A stretch of DNA of 64,000 bases from Candidatus Peribacteria bacterium (GTDB lineage: Bacteria; Patescibacteriota; Gracilibacteria; Peribacterales; Peribacteraceae), in contig CP082927.1 of assembly GCA_023038255.1 (NCBI GenBank), positions 820,146 through 884,145 of the forward strand. The letters run 5' to 3'. Below are positions 51,060 to 59,580 of this stretch, piece after piece; positions within the stretch are counted from its first letter, which is position 1; every line of letters begins with the position of its first letter. The position numbers and the translations under genes were made by a program. Under the pieces are notes generated by a model that saw only the letters and a program-made list of their open reading frames with translations, was not told the DNA's origin and ran no database searches.

Positions 51060-51926
51060 ATGAAAAAAATCCTTCTCCTCTCATCGGCCCTCATCCTCGC
51101 ATCGTGCACAGGAAATGTGACAGGTAGTGTCACCGGCAACCAGACAGCATCAGATGACCACAGCATGCACAGTGAAATGAGCAGCGAAGACAACAGTCTC
51201 GACAGACTCAACAGTTCCCCGCGCCATCAGGAATGGGTGGAAGTGAAAAACGGCGACAAGACAATCCACACCTTTGTTGTGTATCCGGAAACGACAGATA
51301 AGCGTCCGGTTGTTGTTCTCATTCACGAGAACAAAGGACTGAACGACTGGGCGCGCAGCATGGCGGATCAGGTGGCGGAGGCTGGCTACATTGCAGTCGC
51401 CCCCGATCTCCTTTCGGAGTTTGATGCCGCACATGAACAGACAAGCGACTTCGCAACTCCAGACGATGCTACCAAGGCGATCGGTCAGCTGGATGCAGCA
51501 AGCGTACAGTCTGATCTGAAAGCAGTCGCAGACTGGGCTGAGGCAATCCCCGCCTCCAACGGCAAGCTCGCATCGGCAGGATTCTGCTGGGGCGGAAGTA
51601 AGTCGTTTGAATTTGCGGCACAGAGAAGCGATCTCGACCTTGCGATGGTCTTTTACGGAACCGGCCCGACGGATGCCAGCGCCTACAAAACGATTGCCGC
51701 TCCGGTTGAAGGATTCTACGGTGGTGCGGACGAACGTGTGAACGCATCAATCGAAGGATCAAAAACAGCGATGCAGGCCGCAGGAAAATCGTACGACCCT
51801 GTCATCTACAAAGGTGCCGGCCACGCCTTCATGAGACTTGGAGAAGATCCCACGGGCACACCGGAAAATAAGGCAGCGAGAGATGCCGCCTTTGAGCGTA
51901 TGAAGACGCTGCTCTCCGGCTTATGA
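51060..51926 (+). CDS. Lipoprotein dienelactone-hydrolase-like enzyme
   Basis: A lipobox signal (SSALILASC) precedes an alpha/beta hydrolase of the dienelactone hydrolase type. The nucleophile is cysteine in SAGFCWGGSKS, followed by GGADERV and the catalytic His in AGHAFMR; LIHENKGLNDW forms the oxyanion region. Length 288. Such enzymes hydrolyse lactones or esters; the substrate is unknown. It would act outside the membrane. TATCAT lies 9 bp before the ATG. Confidence 0.8.
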   Translation: MKKILLLSSALILASCTGNVTGSVTGNQTASDDHSMHSEMSSEDNSLDRLNSSPRHQEWVEVKNGDKTIHTFVVYPETTDKRPVVVLIHENKGLNDWARSMADQVAEAGYIAVAPDLLSEFDAAHEQTSDFATPDDATKAIGQLDAASVQSDLKAVADWAEAIPASNGKLASAGFCWGGSKSFEFAAQRSDLDLAMVFYGTGPTDASAYKTIAAPVEGFYGGADERVNASIEGSKTAMQAAGKSYDPVIYKGAGHAFMRLGEDPTGTPENKAARDAAFERMKTLLSGL

Positions 51927-52226
51927 GAATGACTGCTGACTAAGCCAAACCCAGAAAATCGCCAATACAAGAATCGGAATGAGGCTGACTCCCAGTCCCA
52001 TTCCGATTTTTTGATGACGGATGAGACGCAAACTCCCGATCAATGAACCAACCACAGAGAGGAGACTGACGCCAATAACGGTTCCCACAACTGCAAAGGA
52101 CCAACCGAGCGCATCGGGAGAATCGAATGCCATGAAGGACAGTCCGTTAATGGTGAAGTACACCGGCAGCGTGATGACAATGAGGATGACGGCAATGATG
52201 GAGGCGATGAGGCGGGAGTGTTTCAT
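51921..52226 (-). CDS. Small three-helix membrane protein
   Basis: The 101-residue protein has three hydrophobic segments (residues about 6-28, 42-66 and 78-96). No family recognised. TACACT lies exactly 6 bp before the ATG. Its 3' end overlaps the hydrolase gene by 6 bp. Confidence 0.55.
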   Translation of the reverse strand: MKHSRLIASIIAVILIVITLPVYFTINGLSFMAFDSPDALGWSFAVVGTVIGVSLLSVVGSLIGSLRLIRHQKIGMGLGVSLIPILVLAIFWVWLSQQSFS

Positions 52227-52281
52227 GTCATCAGTGTAAATACAGAAAGGGCAAATGCCAAAATTTTGCTACACTTACACT

Positions 52282-52893
52282 ATGACCCTCCACAAACTCC
52301 TCCCCGTCGGACTCTTCACCGCCCTCTACATGCTGATCGCAACGCCGTTTGCGCTCGCACATCAGAACACCGAATTCCTCTTCTACATCGGGATCGTGAT
52401 TTTGTTTGCGGTGATTATTGTTTTCATCGATCGCAAAGTCCACTTCTCGCAAGGGCTACTCTGGGCACTGAGCCTCTGGGGGCTGATGCACATGCTTGGC
52501 GGCTTACTCGAAATTCCAGAATCCTGGCCGCACGCCGGCGAACATGCAGTGCTCTACAGCTGGTGGATTATTCCCGGCTACATCAAATACGATAACCCGA
52601 CACACGCGTACGGTTTTGCGGTCGCAACCTGGGTCTGTTGGGAGGCACTCAAAGGCGGATACCCAAACATCAAACCCACCCTCGGCATCCTCGCACTCTG
52701 TGCCTTTGCAGGGATGGGACTCGGTGCCCTGAATGAAGTGATTGAATTCGCCGCCACCCTGATGATTCCGGGAACGAATGTGGGTGGTTACATCAATACA
52801 GGATGGGACCTGGTCGCGAATCTGATTGGGAGCCTTATGACCGTCCTTCTGATTGCCCTCTTCACGAAAGACTCTGCAAATGCGCATGATTGA
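52282..52893 (+). CDS. DUF2238-like polytopic membrane protein
   Basis: The 203-residue protein has about six membrane segments. PESWPHAGEHAVLYSWW, NPTHAYGFAVATW and ALNEVIEFAATLMIPGTNVGGYINTGWDLVAN match the DUF2238/YjdF-like pattern with conserved His and Glu in helices. Function is unknown. The ATG is exactly 6 bp after TACACT; the ATG at 52255 is rejected. Confidence 0.7.
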   Translation: MTLHKLLPVGLFTALYMLIATPFALAHQNTEFLFYIGIVILFAVIIVFIDRKVHFSQGLLWALSLWGLMHMLGGLLEIPESWPHAGEHAVLYSWWIIPGYIKYDNPTHAYGFAVATWVCWEALKGGYPNIKPTLGILALCAFAGMGLGALNEVIEFAATLMIPGTNVGGYINTGWDLVANLIGSLMTVLLIALFTKDSANAHD

Positions 52894-52917
52894 CTTAACT
52901 TGAATGTTAATTATAGT
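52890..52917 (+). promoter_or_regulatory. Sigma70-type promoter with long leader
   Basis: TTGACT, a 16-bp spacer and TATAGT. About 50 bp of leader precede the ATG at 52974, unlike most genes here. The -35 overlaps the stop of the DUF2238-like gene. Confidence 0.75.
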
Positions 52918-52973
52918 AATCATAGCGAAAGGCGATCATTCATACCTCCTACAGGAAATGGAGCGGTAGATTT

Positions 52974-53240
52974 ATGGTTACAGCCCCCACGATTACAGCA
53001 GAAGGCCTCGACTTTGTTCGCGCCATCCAAACAACCGGACGTCTGCTTGATAAGCCAAATCCTGTGACGATCAATACACTGCTGGATCTACTCCATGAAG
53101 GAGAAACTCTGGCGGTGCTGATCTCGAAGGGCAAGGACCCATCCAAGGGTATCCACCTCACTCAGAAAAGCGGACTCGAATTCATGGAAGGCCAGGATGC
53201 AAATGGATTTGCATTTTACGCAATGCCGCCACAAGACTAG
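52974..53240 (+). CDS. Small hypothetical protein
   Basis: The 88-residue soluble protein (MVTAPTITAEGLDFVRAIQT...) has an N-terminal helix and a C-terminal beta-like part with GLEFMEGQDANGFAF. No family recognised. AGGAAATGGAG lies 11-20 bp upstream and could serve as a weak ribosome binding site, so this may be one of the few leadered genes. Confidence 0.55.
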   Translation: MVTAPTITAEGLDFVRAIQTTGRLLDKPNPVTINTLLDLLHEGETLAVLISKGKDPSKGIHLTQKSGLEFMEGQDANGFAFYAMPPQD

Positions 53241-53264
53241 CCCACAGGAATCGCTTTTCGCGCC

Positions 53265-53282
53265 GGTAAGCAATTGCTTACC
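53265..53282. repeat. 18-bp perfect palindrome
   Basis: GGTAAGCAATTGCTTACC is a perfect inverted repeat without a spacer, just before a terminator. Possible operator or part of a compound terminator. Confidence 0.6.
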
Positions 53283-53285
53283 AGA

Positions 53286-53314
53286 AAGACTCAACTCGTC
53301 GTTGAGTCTTTTTT
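53286..53314 (+). terminator. Rho-independent terminator
   Basis: AAGACTCAAC and GTTGAGTCTT pair around TCGTC, then a T run. It lies between the genes at 52974 and 53345. Confidence 0.93.
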
Positions 53315-53344
53315 AAACAAAACAAAGAACGCTACACTCTCAGC

Positions 53345-53596
53345 GTGCCACACTACTTCTACCTCGCCCGCTGCGCAGATGACTCGCTGTATGCAGGAAC
53401 CGCGATCGATATTCAAGAGCGTGAAGCAAAACATAACGACGGCACAGGAGCCAAATACACACGCAGCCGCGGACCAGTGAAGATTGTGTACAGTGAGGAA
53501 TTTGAAACACTGTCTGAAGCACGAAAGCGTGAAGCTGAAGTAAAGAAATGGCCAAAGTTAAAAAAGGAATCGCTCTTAGAAAAGATTAAGGGATGA
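53345..53596 (+). CDS. GIY-YIG nuclease domain protein (UPF0213)
   Basis: The 83-residue protein has the GIY-YIG-like elements HYFYLARCADDSLYAGTAID (Y..L.C.D.SLYAG), the basic KYTRSRGPVKIVYSEEFET and the helical KREAEVKKWPKLKKE end, as in UPF0213. It is a candidate structure-specific endonuclease. The start is GTG, exactly 6 bp after TACACT. The 190-bp repeat copy B follows its stop. Confidence 0.85.
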   Translation: MPHYFYLARCADDSLYAGTAIDIQEREAKHNDGTGAKYTRSRGPVKIVYSEEFETLSEARKREAEVKKWPKLKKESLLEKIKG

Positions 53597-53627
53597 GCGT
53601 GAGATTAAAGATGAAATAAAACAAAAA

Positions 53628-53817
53628 GTTCCACCAGAAACATTTTCCCAAAGGGAAAATGAAGGTTCGTCGTTCACGGGGTGGAGTCCGGCCACCCGGG
53701 GGTGAAGGGGCAAGCGGAGGGGCGGCTGGCCCGGACCGCACTTTTTGATTCTTTTTGCTGCACGAGCAAAAAGAATGCCCCCGCGGCAGCGGCCCCCGGA
53801 GGGAAATCCAGATACAA
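53628..53817 (+). repeat. 190-bp structured dispersed repeat, copy B
   Basis: Same orientation and nearly the same sequence as copy A at 9695-9884. The outer parts differ slightly and the GTTCC/GGAAC arm is broken here (GAAAC). All inner hairpins are kept, including the 12-bp stem around GCACG. Confidence 0.9.
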
Positions 53818-53879
53818 AGAACAGTGTCATACTTTCCTCATTCAAACGTCATATACCCAGAACCCCTTCCCCCATTTGT

Positions 53880-53960
53880 ATGCGTAAACTTCTCCTGGCT
53901 ATCGTCATCGCCGTCGTCTTCGGAGGCGGCTGGGGCATCCTGTATTACATCCTCGGCTAA
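53880..53960 (+). CDS. 26-residue membrane peptide (smORF)
   Basis: ATG 53880 opens MRKLLLAIVIAVVFGGGWGI then 6 more residues to TAA. It is one hydrophobic helix with a basic start and a GGGW motif. It stands alone between repeat copy B and the SDR gene. No homologue is recognised. Confidence 0.45.
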   Translation: MRKLLLAIVIAVVFGGGWGILYYILG

Positions 53961-53999
53961 TCGCTGTCACAGAGCGGTTCTGCTCTCTATAGTGCATCT

Positions 54000-54782
54000 A
54001 TGACAAAGCAAACCGCTCTGATTACCGGCGCATCTGCAGGACTTGGGCTTGAGTTCGCACGCCAGCTTTCCAATCATTCCTGGAATCTGATCCTCGTTGC
54101 GCGCAGCAAAGACTTGCTGGAAGCACTCGCACAGGAACTCCGCATGAGCCATGGCATCACCGTCCAGATCATCACTCTCGATCTCTCGGGGGCTGATGCG
54201 ACCGACACGCTGATGCAGGCAATCAAAGACACGCCTGTCGATCTCCTGATTAACAACGCAGGCTTCGGCGACTTCGGATTATTCCAGGACGCCGATCCCA
54301 CCCGCACACGCCAGATGATCAATCTGAATGTCGGCACACTCACAGATCTCACGCGCGCCATCCTCCCACAAATGATCACCCGTAAACACGGTCGCATCCT
54401 GAACGTCGCCTCGACTGCCGCCTTCCAGCCCGGCCCGCTGATGGCGGTCTACTACGCAACCAAAGCCTATGTCCTCAGCTTTTCCGAAGCACTGAGCAAC
54501 GAGCTGCAGGGGGCAGGCGTCACCATCACCTGCCTGTGTCCGGGCCCCACCAAAACCAGCTTCGAAAAAAACGCACACCTGGGTTCGTCCAAACTTTTTA
54601 AACGTGAACTCATGACTGCAGAAGACGTTGTACGGATTGCACTTGATGCCTGCATGCGAGGAAAAACACTGATCATCCCCGGCTGGAAAAACAGAATGGG
54701 CGCATTCGTGACACGCTTTATCCCGATCAGTACCGCTGCAAAAGTGGCACGGTTTGTTCAGTCACCATCCATTTCAAAATGA
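54000..54782 (+). CDS. Short-chain dehydrogenase/reductase
   Basis: Classical SDR of 260 residues: NAD(P)-binding ITGASAGLGLEFARQL, NNAGFG, the catalytic Ser in VASTAAF and YYATK. GLGLEF with a following arginine (VARSKD) suggests NADP. It is probably a reductase of an unknown carbonyl substrate; FabG and DltE-type relatives are similar. TATAGT is exactly 6 bp before the ATG. The 3' end overlaps the convergent gene at 54758 by 25 bp. Confidence 0.88.
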   Translation: MTKQTALITGASAGLGLEFARQLSNHSWNLILVARSKDLLEALAQELRMSHGITVQIITLDLSGADATDTLMQAIKDTPVDLLINNAGFGDFGLFQDADPTRTRQMINLNVGTLTDLTRAILPQMITRKHGRILNVASTAAFQPGPLMAVYYATKAYVLSFSEALSNELQGAGVTITCLCPGPTKTSFEKNAHLGSSKLFKRELMTAEDVVRIALDACMRGKTLIIPGWKNRMGAFVTRFIPISTAAKVARFVQSPSISK

Positions 54783-55249
54783 CTGAAATCAATCAGCTGA
54801 GCGACATTGTCTGAAGGAAATTCCATACAATTCGTCAGCCAACCCGCATCGGACAGATCGAAACCCAGATCGCTTACTGCATCAAAAAATTCCGACTGAT
54901 GCCCTCCGATAATCCCGAAAACCACCTTCACCTCCTCTCCGTCAGTAGACACCAGCACAGTGGCGATCTTCTCTGCATAACGCTGAGAAAATGCCACAAT
55001 CCGGTCAACAATCTCTGTCTGGAATTGTTCAGGTGTCTTCTTGGATGACCGGAGCATTCGCTCCATACGTCCAGCAACATCGTCACCATCCTGCTCAGGG
55101 GGATTCACGAAGATGCACTTCTTTGAAACCGGATGCAGCCCCGTGTCTTCATGAAAAATACTGTCCATACGGGAATCATTCCCCTGCTTGAAACAGAGAT
55201 CAATACAGAACAGCGCTTCGGTTCCACACAGACACTCGCTACACTGCAT
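54758..55249 (-). CDS. Hypothetical protein with N-terminal cysteine cluster
   Basis: The protein of 163 residues opens MQCSECLCGTEALFCIDLCF, with five cysteines in the first 20 residues that could bind metal, then a helical and beta core (KTPEQFQTEIVDRIVAFSQ, VVFGIIGGHQSEFFDAVSD). No family recognised. ATG 55249 is divergent from the glycosyltransferase at 55252, with only two bases between starts. The longer frame to 55393 is a shadow. Confidence 0.55.
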   Translation of the reverse strand: MQCSECLCGTEALFCIDLCFKQGNDSRMDSIFHEDTGLHPVSKKCIFVNPPEQDGDDVAGRMERMLRSSKKTPEQFQTEIVDRIVAFSQRYAEKIATVLVSTDGEEVKVVFGIIGGHQSEFFDAVSDLGFDLSDAGWLTNCMEFPSDNVAQLIDFSHFEMDGD

Positions 55250-55251
55250 GC

Positions 55252-56361
55252 ATGAAAGTAGCCCTCGTCCATGAGCTTCTGACCATGCGTGGCGGCGCCG
55301 AGCGCGTCCTGCGGATTCTTGCGCGCACGTTTCCGGACGCCCCGATCTACACGCTGCTCTACGACGAGAAAAAGCTTGGGGAATGGTTTCCAAAAGAAAG
55401 AGTGCGGCCCGGCATCAAAAATCCTGCCAGCTTCAATCATCATCGGTACCTGAAGCAATTCCCGAAAGTAGCGGAAGCCTGGGACTTTTCGGAGTTTGAT
55501 CTGGTCATCAGCAGTTCGTCTGCCTTCGTGCACGGCATCATCACCAACGGCAAACCCAAACATCTGTGCTACGTGCACTCCCCTGCCCGCTATCTGTGGG
55601 ACCGGACACATGATGTGGTGGATCGTGCGTCGCAAGGACCGCTTGGATTCCTGAAGAAGATCTATCTGGAATCCACATTTCACACACTCCGCAGATGGGA
55701 CGCAGAAGTCGCCCCACGTCCGGACATGCTCATTGCCGCATCCAAAGAAGTGCAGCGCCGCATCCAGCTCTACTGGGACCGGAACAGCGACATCATCTAC
55801 CCGCCGATAAGTGACGATTGGTTCGTCAAAGCCCCCAATAACCAATCACCAATAACCAATCACCAATTCCTCATCGTTTCCTCCCTCGTCGACTACAAAC
55901 GCATCGACATCGCAATCCACGCCTGTAACAACCTGAAACTACCCCTGAAGATTGTCGGCGAAGGCCCATCGAAGGCTGCACTGCAGTCCATCGCCGGACC
56001 GACAATCAATTTTCTTGGATACAAAGATCATGATGAGCTGAAGCAACTCTACAGAGATGCAACCGCAACCATCGTCCCCGGCAAAGAAGACTTCGGTCTT
56101 GTTGCACTGGAATCCATGGCGTCCGGAACACCGGTCGTGGGACATGGTGAAGGAGGCATTACAGAAACAGTGTTGGATGGGGTAACCGGAGCGTTTTTTG
56201 ACGCAGAAACACCCGAATCTTTGATGGAAATCCTGCATGAGTTCGATCCAAAAAAATACTCAGTCCAAAAGTGCAGAGAGCAGGCGGAAAAGTTCAGAGA
56301 ATCTGAGTTTGTACAAAAGTTGCATTCATCCATAAAAACCCTGATGAGCAACGGTCACTGA
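55252..56361 (+). CDS. GT4-family glycosyltransferase with heptamer insertion
   Basis: GT-B enzyme of 369 residues: VHELLTMRGGAERVL (N-terminal loop), HSPARYLWD, AASKEVQRRI, VSSLVDYKRIDIAI, VGEGPSK, PGKEDFGLVALESMASGTPVVG. Between the two domains, residues around 195-207 (APNNQSPITNHQF) come from a CCAATAA/CCAATCA heptamer array. TACACT is exactly 6 bp before the ATG. Donor and acceptor unknown; mannosyltransferase-type relatives share HSPARYLWD. Confidence 0.85.
   Translation: MKVALVHELLTMRGGAERVLRILARTFPDAPIYTLLYDEKKLGEWFPKERVRPGIKNPASFNHHRYLKQFPKVAEAWDFSEFDLVISSSSAFVHGIITNGKPKHLCYVHSPARYLWDRTHDVVDRASQGPLGFLKKIYLESTFHTLRRWDAEVAPRPDMLIAASKEVQRRIQLYWDRNSDIIYPPISDDWFVKAPNNQSPITNHQFLIVSSLVDYKRIDIAIHACNNLKLPLKIVGEGPSKAALQSIAGPTINFLGYKDHDELKQLYRDATATIVPGKEDFGLVALESMASGTPVVGHGEGGITETVLDGVTGAFFDAETPESLMEILHEFDPKKYSVQKCREQAEKFRESEFVQKLHSSIKTLMSNGH
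55835..55869 (+). repeat. Heptamer array CCAATAA inside a GT4 gene
   Basis: Five units (CCAATAA, CCAATCA, CCAATAA, CCAATCA, CCAATTC), read in frame between the two domains of the glycosyltransferase. Confidence 0.92.
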
Positions 56362-56480
56362 GTACAAAATTTGCGCTAGACAACTATCCACAAAAGAATC
56401 GGAGGTGTCTTGCCCGGCATTCCGACAGAGGTATTCTTTCAATGGACAGAAGACGTTCACTTTTCCAGCACTTCCCTCTC

Positions 56481-56717
56481 ATGAAACTTCCGCTTCGACT
56501 CTTGGCTCTTTCAGCTCTGACAAGCGGTTTTCTCATGCTCCCAGCTCTCGCAAGCGCTCACCCTGTCACCGTCGCCCGCGCAGACGGTTCGGTCCAGGCA
56601 GTCTATTCCCTCCGCGGCCGGATGATGTTTATCAATAAAGTATCCCGCCGGAATATGAGGCACCAGAGATTTGTGGAGCGGACGCAGCAGGAATGGCTAC
56701 AGAAGGATTTTATTTAG
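56481..56717 (+). CDS. Small secreted protein
   Basis: The 78-residue protein starts MKLPLRLLALSALTSGFLML with a signal peptide ending ASAH, then a basic mature part (YSLRGRMMFINKVSRRNMRHQ). No family recognised. ATG 56442 adds a hydrophilic stretch and is less likely. A heptamer array follows its stop directly. Confidence 0.5.
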   Translation: MKLPLRLLALSALTSGFLMLPALASAHPVTVARADGSVQAVYSLRGRMMFINKVSRRNMRHQRFVERTQQEWLQKDFI

Positions 56718-56823
56718 GGATATCCGTCACCGGACATCAGGTATCGGCGCTTTTTAAAGAAGCTTTCTCCAAAGACAAAGCATTTTTCACATCCCGGTGA
56801 CCGGTGACCGATACCTGGTTACC
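56718..56823. repeat. Inverted pair of heptamer arrays
   Basis: Left 56718-56745 (GGATATC, CGTCACC, GGACATC, AGGTATC) and right 56794-56822 (CCGGTGA, CCGGTGA, CCGATAC, CTGGTTA) share the inverted arm CAGGTATCGG/CCGATACCTG. They enclose about 48 bp and border the 3' end of ruvB. Confidence 0.85.
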
Positions 56824-57866
56824 TATAAAAGTCCCATCTGCGCAGATTCCGGCGGTATTTTACCAAGTCGTTCATACGTCTTTTTTGTTGCCATACGGCC
56901 TTTCGGCGTGCGCTGCAGATAGCCCTGTTGCATCAGGTACGGTTCGTACACGTCTTCGAGTGTCTCCTCTTCTTCGGCGAGGATTGCTGCAAGAGTCGAG
57001 AGTCCAACCGGCCCACCGCCGAATGCAGTCACAATTGTGTCCAGGAGCGACCGATCTGTTGCGTCCAGTCCTTCGTCGTCGATATCGAGTGATGAGAGCG
57101 TCTTTTCCACGCAGGCAAGGTTAATCACCTCTTCATCACGCACCTGGGCAAAGTCGCGGACAGCACGGATTAGACGGTTGCCGATGCGCGGGGTTGCGCG
57201 GCTGGCGGAGGCAATGCGGTGTGCAGCGAGTCCTTCCATGGCAATCCCAAGAATAGAAGCAGACCGTTCGATGATGCTCTGCATTTCTGCGCGATCGTAG
57301 AATCCGAGTTTGAAGTTATGCAGGAAACGATCGCGAAGCGGCGCACTGACTGCACCGGCTTTCGTTGTCGCACCCACAAGCGTGAACGGCTTGATCGTCA
57401 GACGCACCGAACGCGCTGTCGGACCTTTGCCGATCATGATATCCAGCACGCAGTCTTCCATCGCTCCGTACAGCACTTCTTCTATAGCGGGACGCAGTCG
57501 GTGAATTTCGTCGATGAACAGCACATCTCCTTCTGCGAGGTTCGTCAGGAGTGACGCGAGATCACCCGGTTTCTCAATAGCCGGTCCACTGGTTACCCGC
57601 ACCTGCGCCTGCATTTCCTGAGCAATGATATGTGCGAGCGTTGTTTTGCCGAGTCCGGGAGGTCCATGCAGCAACGTATGCCCCAGAGGCTCTTTGCGCT
57701 TCCGAGCAGCTTCAATATGAATCAGGAGATGATCCTTAATCTTGCTCTGTCCCACGTAATCACTGAGGATTTTCGGCCGTAATGTCTGTTCTACTACATC
57801 AGACTCCGCAGGAACCGCTGTCGGTTGCAGAATGGGAACTTGCCGCGGCTGTCTGTTTATCGCCAC
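56823..57866 (-). CDS. ruvB: Holliday junction branch migration helicase RuvB
   Basis: RuvB of 347 residues: RPKILSDYVGQSKIKDHLLI, Walker A LLHGPPGLGKTTLAHII, Walker B LFIDEIHRL, sensor 1 LVGATTKAG, arginine finger region PLRDRF and a winged-helix C terminus. The GTG at 57866 lies 7 bp after TACACT and gives a start close to homologues (VAINRQPRQ); the ATG at 57896 overlaps that box. RuvC is at 15692. Confidence 0.95.
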   Translation of the reverse strand: MAINRQPRQVPILQPTAVPAESDVVEQTLRPKILSDYVGQSKIKDHLLIHIEAARKRKEPLGHTLLHGPPGLGKTTLAHIIAQEMQAQVRVTSGPAIEKPGDLASLLTNLAEGDVLFIDEIHRLRPAIEEVLYGAMEDCVLDIMIGKGPTARSVRLTIKPFTLVGATTKAGAVSAPLRDRFLHNFKLGFYDRAEMQSIIERSASILGIAMEGLAAHRIASASRATPRIGNRLIRAVRDFAQVRDEEVINLACVEKTLSSLDIDDEGLDATDRSLLDTIVTAFGGGPVGLSTLAAILAEEEETLEDVYEPYLMQQGYLQRTPKGRMATKKTYERLGKIPPESAQMGLL

Positions 57867-58010
57867 GGAAATGAGTGTAGCAGATGAAACAGACACCCCA
57901 AACCATGTATTGACACAATATTAATAATAGTATTTAATACCCTTCCTGTCCCATCTGTTCCCTCTACGGTGTCCTGCACGTATGATGGGCAATGTTCTCT
58001 CTCCTGTGTT

Positions 58011-58595
58011 ATGACGTCCCGCAGCAAAATCATTATCACAAGCCTCTTACTGGTATTCCTCGGCGGTCTCAGTGCTGCTGATTATTACCTGTCTGCAGGT
58101 CACGGAACCGTGACACGGTCTGGAAGCGGCTCAACGATCTCATCTGTTCCAGTTGGGGGCGTACGGAAGCAGAGCGGTCCCGATGTTGAAACGATTATTG
58201 CAGCAGAAGGATTCACAACCTCGTCTACAAGCGACCTCAGTTTCCTGGCGCAGATTGGCGGAAGCGATACAGAAATAGAAGCTCAGGCCATTCTGAAGGA
58301 TGGTGACCGCGCAGGATCTGTGACATGGATTGAGTCTCCGAAGGTCAAAACCTACTTCATTTCCCTCAAGGAAGCACTTTTGACGGCATTCTCAGCAGAC
58401 ATGCGTGATCTGAAGGATGAAACGCTGCAGAGCCCGACCGGCCCTGTCCGGAACTACCTGACATTTGTGGACCCATCCCTCAGCACAGAACGTCTCGTAT
58501 TCGTCCGTGTCCGTGAACGTTTGTACGAATTCCATATCGTTTTGGGCAAGGAAGAGATGATGAATACGCTGATTCAGGCGATCACCACGAAATAA
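58011..58595 (+). CDS. Anchored extracytoplasmic protein, unknown
   Basis: One N-terminal membrane segment (residues 6-25), a Ser/Gly-rich linker and a soluble domain of about 130 residues with VRNYLTFVDPSLSTERLVFVRVRERLYEFHI. This resembles PsbP-like or DUF surface domains but is not assigned. A weak promoter (TTGACA at 57910) lies upstream. It precedes rplK on the same strand. Confidence 0.55.
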   Translation: MTSRSKIIITSLLLVFLGGLSAADYYLSAGHGTVTRSGSGSTISSVPVGGVRKQSGPDVETIIAAEGFTTSSTSDLSFLAQIGGSDTEIEAQAILKDGDRAGSVTWIESPKVKTYFISLKEALLTAFSADMRDLKDETLQSPTGPVRNYLTFVDPSLSTERLVFVRVRERLYEFHIVLGKEEMMNTLIQAITTK

Positions 58596-58661
58596 GACCT
58601 CTATTTCCCACAAAGAATCCGCTTTACTTCGTGAAGAGGAATCATTACTATCTGCGAACTT

Positions 58662-59090
58662 ATGGCAAAGAAGATCAAGAAAGTCATCAAAGTGCAAGCA
58701 CGCGGCGGACAGGCAAACCCTGCTCCCCCACTCGGTCCGGCCCTCGGTCAGGCGGGTGTTGATATCCAGGGATTCTGCACGCAGTTCAACGCTGCGACGA
58801 AGGATCGTATGGGACAGCTCGTGCCAGTGCAGATTACAGTGTACGAGGACCGCACATTCTCTTTTGTCACAAAGCAAGCTCCGGCTGCCGAACTCATCAA
58901 GGAAATCACCAAAGTGAAGAACGGCTCCGGCGAACCGAACAAGAAGAAAGTCGGCAACATCACCCAGGCTCAGCTTCGCGAGATTGCAACCATCAAAATG
59001 CCGGATCTCAACACGAAAGACATTGAGTCCGCTATGCACTCCCTCGCAGGAACAGCTAGAAGCATGGGAATCACGGTTGAAGCTGCGTAA
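58662..59090 (+). CDS. rplK: Ribosomal protein uL11
   Basis: L11 of 142 residues with the N-terminal [22 protein letters not shown] pattern and the C-terminal RNA-binding domain ending in [14 protein letters not shown]. It forms the GTPase-associated centre with 23S rRNA. Normally rplA follows within a few bases; here a 487-bp heptamer-flanked cassette and another gene come between. Confidence 0.96.
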   Translation: MAKKIKKVIKVQARGGQANPAPPLGPALGQAGVDIQGFCTQFNAATKDRMGQLVPVQITVYEDRTFSFVTKQAPAAELIKEITKVKNGSGEPNKKKVGNITQAQLREIATIKMPDLNTKDIESAMHSLAGTARSMGITVEAA

Positions 59091-59093
59091 CGT

Positions 59094-59580
59094 TGGTTAT
59101 GGGTAATGAGTTATGGGTTATGGGGATTTTTGGAGATTGCGTTTTGTTGATTCAATGAGCCCAGATAACAGCCTTCTTTGTCTCTCAACTATTTGAAGAG
59201 CTTTTTGAATATGTTCTTGTGGTGCGAATTTAATGCGAATAGCTATATAAAGAAACGCCTCAACCTCCGTACACTCACCTCTTGCAATTGTGTATTTATT
59301 AGCTTTATCAGCGTAGGTAAAACGTCCAAAACCTTCTGCCAGATTTGCAAGAATACTCGTTGATGCTGAGCGCATTTGTGATGTCATCTCATAGAGCTCT
59401 GTACGCGGAAATTTTTCAGTCAGCCTGTAGATCTCTTCAATAAGATCCAGGCCATTTTTCCAGGCCTCTAAATCACGATACGATTGCATCTTTCTTTTTT
59501 ATAACAACAAAACTTTTTTACAAGTTTTTAGTGCATATCCGTACACCCTACCCATAACCCATAACCGATAACTCATAACC
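59094..59580. mobile_element. Four-helix-bundle cassette with inverted heptamer ends
   Basis: The left array 59094-59125 (TGGTTAT, GGGTAAT, GAGTTAT, GGGTTAT) and the right array 59551-59580 (CCCATAA, CCCATAA, CCGATAA, CTCATAA) are inverted and bracket one gene. The unit begins 4 bp after the rplK stop and separates it from rplA. The outer limits and any target duplication cannot be defined from one copy. Confidence 0.65.
59118..59489 (-). CDS. Four-helix-bundle protein (23S rRNA intervening-sequence / S23 type)
   Basis: The 123-residue protein begins YRDLEAWKNGLDLIEEIYRL and has ANLAEGFGRFTYADKANKYT and ARGECTEVEAFLYIAIR, the S23/IVP four-helix-bundle signature. Relatives are encoded in 23S rRNA intervening sequences and resemble Avd of diversity-generating retroelements. 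Their role is unclear and probably nucleic-acid binding. The stop codon comes from the left heptamer array. The gene points against the ribosomal operon. Confidence 0.85.
   Translation of the reverse strand: MQSYRDLEAWKNGLDLIEEIYRLTEKFPRTELYEMTSQMRSASTSILANLAEGFGRFTYADKANKYTIARGECTEVEAFLYIAIRIKFAPQEHIQKALQIVERQRRLLSGLIESTKRNLQKSP

Noticed and set aside
54991-55191. Small + strand frame opposite the gene at 54758
   Set aside because: No start signals and a shadow composition.
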